Of a stretch of DNA of 18,144 nucleotides, positions 15,879-18,144 are shown piece after piece. The position numbers and the translations under genes were made by a program. The notes under the pieces are model-generated. The model did not search any database, was not told the origin of the DNA, and saw only the letters and a list, made by a program, of their open reading frames with translations. Source of the DNA: Pseudomonadota bacterium (GTDB taxonomy: Bacteria; Bdellovibrionota; Oligoflexia; Oligoflexales; Oligoflexaceae); contig JAKQGS010000165.1 of the NCBI GenBank assembly GCA_029556045.1, forward strand, positions 1-18,144, in the 5' to 3' direction. The number at the start of each line of letters is the position of its first letter. Position 1 is the stretch's first letter.

Positions 15879-17242
15879 CGGCGACAGCCGGTATCCACCG
15901 GCACGGAACGCTCCCAAATGCGGACAAACTCCGCATCAAATGCGGCGGTGGTGGCGGCATCGTCTACCAGCAACGCCATTTCACGGGAACGCTTAAATGT
16001 TTGCTCATCCAGGTTAAACGATCCCAGAATCATGGCCTTGCCGTCCACCGACAAAAATTTTGCATGACTGGCGTATTGCACATTCCCATCGACCTCTTGT
16101 CCAGCTGTTTCAGCAAACCAGCGCACTTCCAGTCCGCACAACATATTTTGTTTGGTCTCATCCAAGAGTTCAGAATCGTCGTTCACCATTTGTTGCCAGC
16201 GATCGAGAAATTGTTGGTTGGTGCCGCCAAAACCGGGAACCTGCAGTGGCAAATCATTAAACTTCTTGGACAGTATCACCTTGATGCGGTATTCGGGATT
16301 TTGCTTGACCCGCGGTCCCATGAGGCTTTTTAACTCATCACGGATTTGAACGGAGTTCAAATTAGGGGTTATGATGTGCACGTTGTTACGGGCAAAAAAC
16401 AAGGCGCTCTGATAAAAATCATAACCGGTGGAATCAGCTCCGGCTGCTTTCGGTACCAGCATGATGTGGGTGCACCCGCTGGATGCTCTTGTAGTCCCGG
16501 TGTACTCGCCGAGGGGAGATTTGGTGCCATCATTGAAATTATTCCAGGCATCCAGAAAGTCATTCCGTAATCCTTTGGCCACATCACCCCGGGCCACCAA
16601 AGCCAACTGGTACCATTCAAGCCCTCCTTGAGCCACAGGATCCGCGTTGGCCTGCAGGTTGGTATCCGTCATGATCACCGTATGCTGGTCGATGACGATG
16701 TATTTGGAATGGTTGACGTCGGCAAAATCAATGCCGTTAAAATGTGCGGATACCTCGATGTTTTTCTTATAGTCAAACAATTTGTAGATGCGTTCTTCCG
16801 CTGGAATCAAGGTTTCTCCAGCATTGGTATTGGCATTTAATTTGACATACACCCTGATCTGCGGATTACGAGCAATGGCTGCCTCGATACCTTCTTTAAT
16901 CTGGGCCGCCATCCAGGAGTTCACTTCTATGTCATAAAACGAAAGCAGGATTTCCGACTCGGCTTGGGATAACTCTCGTTTCATGGCTTCCGCAATCGCC
17001 GGACCACGAACAATCACCGTCGGTCCAGCGACTTCGTTGGCCACTGTGCGGGAGGCAGGGTAGAGTTTGGAACTTTTTAGTTTACCTGCGGAGTCCCAGA
17101 TGGATTGCCCCAGTTCGCTGATGCAGCTGGTGTTTTCGATGATCTCAAGATTTGCCGTTGCGGATTTGGGATTCTGTTTGAGGGAAAGGCATGAGGTTAT
17201 AGCAAACGATAGTCCTAAAATTCCAATGCGGGGTGTAGGCAT
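15875..17242 (-). CDS. Phospholipase-D-family lipoprotein with two HKD motifs
   Basis: This is a 455-aa protein with a short lipoprotein signal: a basic N-terminus, hydrophobic residues 6-16 and the lipobox AITSC with Cys18. Two complete HxKxxxxD motifs are visible: HSKYIVID (178-185) and HAKFLSVD (393-400). The second is followed by GSFNLDEQTFKRSREMAL, the usual GS.N....S....E context. Such proteins use the two His residues to cleave or transfer phosphodiester bonds. Substrates in the family include phospholipids, cardiolipin and nucleic acids. The lipid anchor puts this one in the envelope, on the periplasmic side or the surface. AGGA-type GAGGA at 17250-17254, 7 nt upstream, supports the ATG. 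The C-terminus is tail-to-tail with the transporter gene. The overall layout, an N-terminal non-catalytic 60 residues then two PLD halves, is complete with no sign of decay. The exact substrate is not readable. Confidence 0.9.
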   Translation of the reverse strand: MPTPRIGILGLSFAITSCLSLKQNPKSATANLEIIENTSCISELGQSIWDSAGKLKSSKLYPASRTVANEVAGPTVIVRGPAIAEAMKRELSQAESEILLSFYDIEVNSWMAAQIKEGIEAAIARNPQIRVYVKLNANTNAGETLIPAEERIYKLFDYKKNIEVSAHFNGIDFADVNHSKYIVIDQHTVIMTDTNLQANADPVAQGGLEWYQLALVARGDVAKGLRNDFLDAWNNFNDGTKSPLGEYTGTTRASSGCTHIMLVPKAAGADSTGYDFYQSALFFARNNVHIITPNLNSVQIRDELKSLMGPRVKQNPEYRIKVILSKKFNDLPLQVPGFGGTNQQFLDRWQQMVNDDSELLDETKQNMLCGLEVRWFAETAGQEVDGNVQYASHAKFLSVDGKAMILGSFNLDEQTFKRSREMALLVDDAATTAAFDAEFVRIWERSVPVDTGCRR

Positions 17243-17249
17243 GTTGGGG

Positions 17250-17254
17250 TCCTC
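17250..17254 (-). promoter_or_regulatory. Ribosome binding site of the PLD lipoprotein gene
   Basis: The minus strand reads GAGGA here, 7 nt before the ATG at 17240-17242. It fixes the start and agrees with the lipoprotein signal beginning there. Confidence 0.65.
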
Positions 17255-17502
17255 GGTGATTAAAACTGCTGTGCGATACCATCCAGTTTATGCCAATCCG
17301 AGAATTTCTGGCGATGATTTATCAAAAATTTATTGTTTAGGATGGTTTGCCATGGCCCCAAAGACAGAACGAAAGGCTGTGACTGAGTTATGAACAAAAT
17401 GAAGGATTTTATGCAGGAACGAAATGGTAATATATTGATTTCAATGAATTAAAAACAGGCACACACCTTGCAATAAAAACAGGATGGGCGTTATGTCTTA
17501 AC
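17255..17502. other. Divergent intergenic region between PLD and CAP lipoprotein genes
   Basis: This AT-rich spacer holds a 12-bp palindrome ATTGATTTCAAT (17434-17445). It also holds a 10-bp direct repeat TAAAAACAGG at 17450-17459 and 17474-17483, 24 bp apart. TTGCAA (17468-17473) could be a -35 for the CAP gene, but the matching -10 (TATGTC, 18 nt on) is poor. No gene is recognisable in it. Confidence 0.4.
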
Positions 17503-17507
17503 AGGAG
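17503..17507 (+). promoter_or_regulatory. Ribosome binding site of the CAP-domain gene
   Basis: AGGAG lies 6 nt before the ATG at 17514, giving a well-placed Shine-Dalgarno for the truncated gene at the right edge. Confidence 0.7.
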
Positions 17508-17513
17508 CGAGGT

Positions 17514-18144
17514 ATGGGTATGGGAGGCATCGGGAAAAAAATCCTGCTTTTGACGATGATTGTGCCGTTCGCCGCCTGCGGCGAGGTCGAGCCAGAAGCT
17601 CCCACAGCCCGACGCACGGCACGGGACGTTGTGCAGGGTGAGCAAACGACTCCCGCATCAGGAGCAACCCAAAAACCTTCGCCCAAAAACCAAACCGGAG
17701 ATAGTTCCAAAACAATTCCTGGCTCGATGGATACCCAGACGGAAACGCCTGTGGGTGATGGCGACTGCCTTGAGGCGGACGCCCTGACCTGTGCAGTGGA
17801 GGGGGAGATCATAAAACAAACCAACGCCTTTCGCCTGCAAAACGGGGTGACCAAACCCCTGCAGCGGTTTGGCGGCAAAATGTCGTGGTTGGCCCGCTAT
17901 TGGTCCAAAGTGCAGGGGGATCGCACGGGGCTGGGGCATGATGGCTGGCGCAGCGGACTATATGCGCAGGTCTATCCCGAAAAATTTAGCGAACCCCTCC
18001 CCACCATCCTGGGGGAAAACAGCGTGACGCAGGATGGCCAGGACGATCCCGCCTATATTGCCAGTCTCATGGTGGGATGGTGGGCCCAAAGCCCCGGACA
18101 CCGCGCCAATATGCTGGGGAATTATAACTACATCGCCGTGGGGG
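17514..18144 (+). CDS. CAP/SCP-domain lipoprotein (partial, runs off the right edge)
   Basis: I translated this frame directly; it is open for 210 codons and has no stop before the window ends. The N-terminus is a lipoprotein signal: basic GKK, hydrophobic ILLLTMIVPFAA, then Cys22 in an FAAC lipobox. A Pro/Thr/Gln/Ser-rich tether spans about 24-84. The CAP (cysteine-rich secretory/antigen 5/PR-1) domain then begins at EGEIIKQTNAFRLQNG (96-111). The expected residues are visible: His142 in GLGHDGW, Glu168 in ILGENS and His196 in WAQSPGHRANML. The domain is nearly complete at the edge (YIAVG). Bacterial CAP lipoproteins are envelope or secreted proteins with mostly unknown roles, in some cases lipid binding or proteolysis. 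AGGAG at 17503-17507 supports the start. Divergent from the PLD lipoprotein gene. Confidence 0.88.
   Translation, partial: MGMGGIGKKILLLTMIVPFAACGEVEPEAPTARRTARDVVQGEQTTPASGATQKPSPKNQTGDSSKTIPGSMDTQTETPVGDGDCLEADALTCAVEGEIIKQTNAFRLQNGVTKPLQRFGGKMSWLARYWSKVQGDRTGLGHDGWRSGLYAQVYPEKFSEPLPTILGENSVTQDGQDDPAYIASLMVGWWAQSPGHRANMLGNYNYIAVG

Noticed and set aside
17514..17540. GMGGIGKK at the start of the CAP lipoprotein as a P-loop
   Set aside because: There is no Ser/Thr after the Lys and the segment is the n-region of a lipoprotein signal peptide.
1..18144. Mobile element, CRISPR array, tRNA or rRNA
   Set aside because: I found no transposase or integrase motif, no regularly spaced repeats, and no tRNA-like or rRNA-like segments by reading; a tRNA scan was not run.

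Overview
The window encodes ten protein genes at high density, with no intergenic gap over 300 bases and no tRNA, rRNA, CRISPR array or insertion sequence that I can see. Three lipoprotein-type signal sequences, a FliF-like membrane protein and an MscK-like periplasmic/membrane protein point to a Gram-negative bacterium. The topoisomerase IV pair resembles the Bacteroidota ParE/ParC type, but the other genes do not look like Bacteroidota. My best guess is a deep-branching proteobacterial or Bdellovibrionota/Oligoflexia-like organism. That is inference from remembered family motifs, not a search result. Layout: (1) 22-1901, minus: a secreted or inner-membrane protein combining a FliF-ring-like periplasmic part, coiled coil, one membrane helix and a FliG-like helical cytoplasmic part, with a clean terminator just after the stop. 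(2) 2176-3804, plus: a divergent Trp-rich orphan protein. (3) 4046-9480, plus: a parE-parC type topoisomerase IV operon with an 11-nt gene overlap, followed closely by an amidinotransferase/DDAH-like hydrolase. (4) 9572-13511, plus: a two-gene unit in which a signal peptide, periplasmic coiled coil, about six membrane helices, a P-loop ATPase and a winged helix sit in one protein, followed 7 nt later by a small MscS channel. (5) 13570-14877, minus: an agmatine/peptidylarginine-deiminase-fold lipoprotein whose catalytic residues appear to be lost. (6) 14985-15878, plus: an EamA/DMT transporter, tail-to-tail and overlapping by 4 nt with (7) 15875-17242, minus: a two-HKD phospholipase-D-family lipoprotein. 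(8) 17514 to the right edge, plus: a CAP/SCP-domain lipoprotein, cut off by the window. The strongest candidate for an undescribed system is the ATPase plus MscS pair. It looks like an ATP-dependent, possibly periplasm-sensing controller for a mechanosensitive-type channel. Second is the FliF/FliG-like single polypeptide, which joins membrane-ring-like and switch-like parts that flagella encode as separate proteins. The three lipoproteins in the right third (pseudo-deiminase, PLD, CAP) form a cell-envelope-directed group, but nothing in the sequence shows that they act together.
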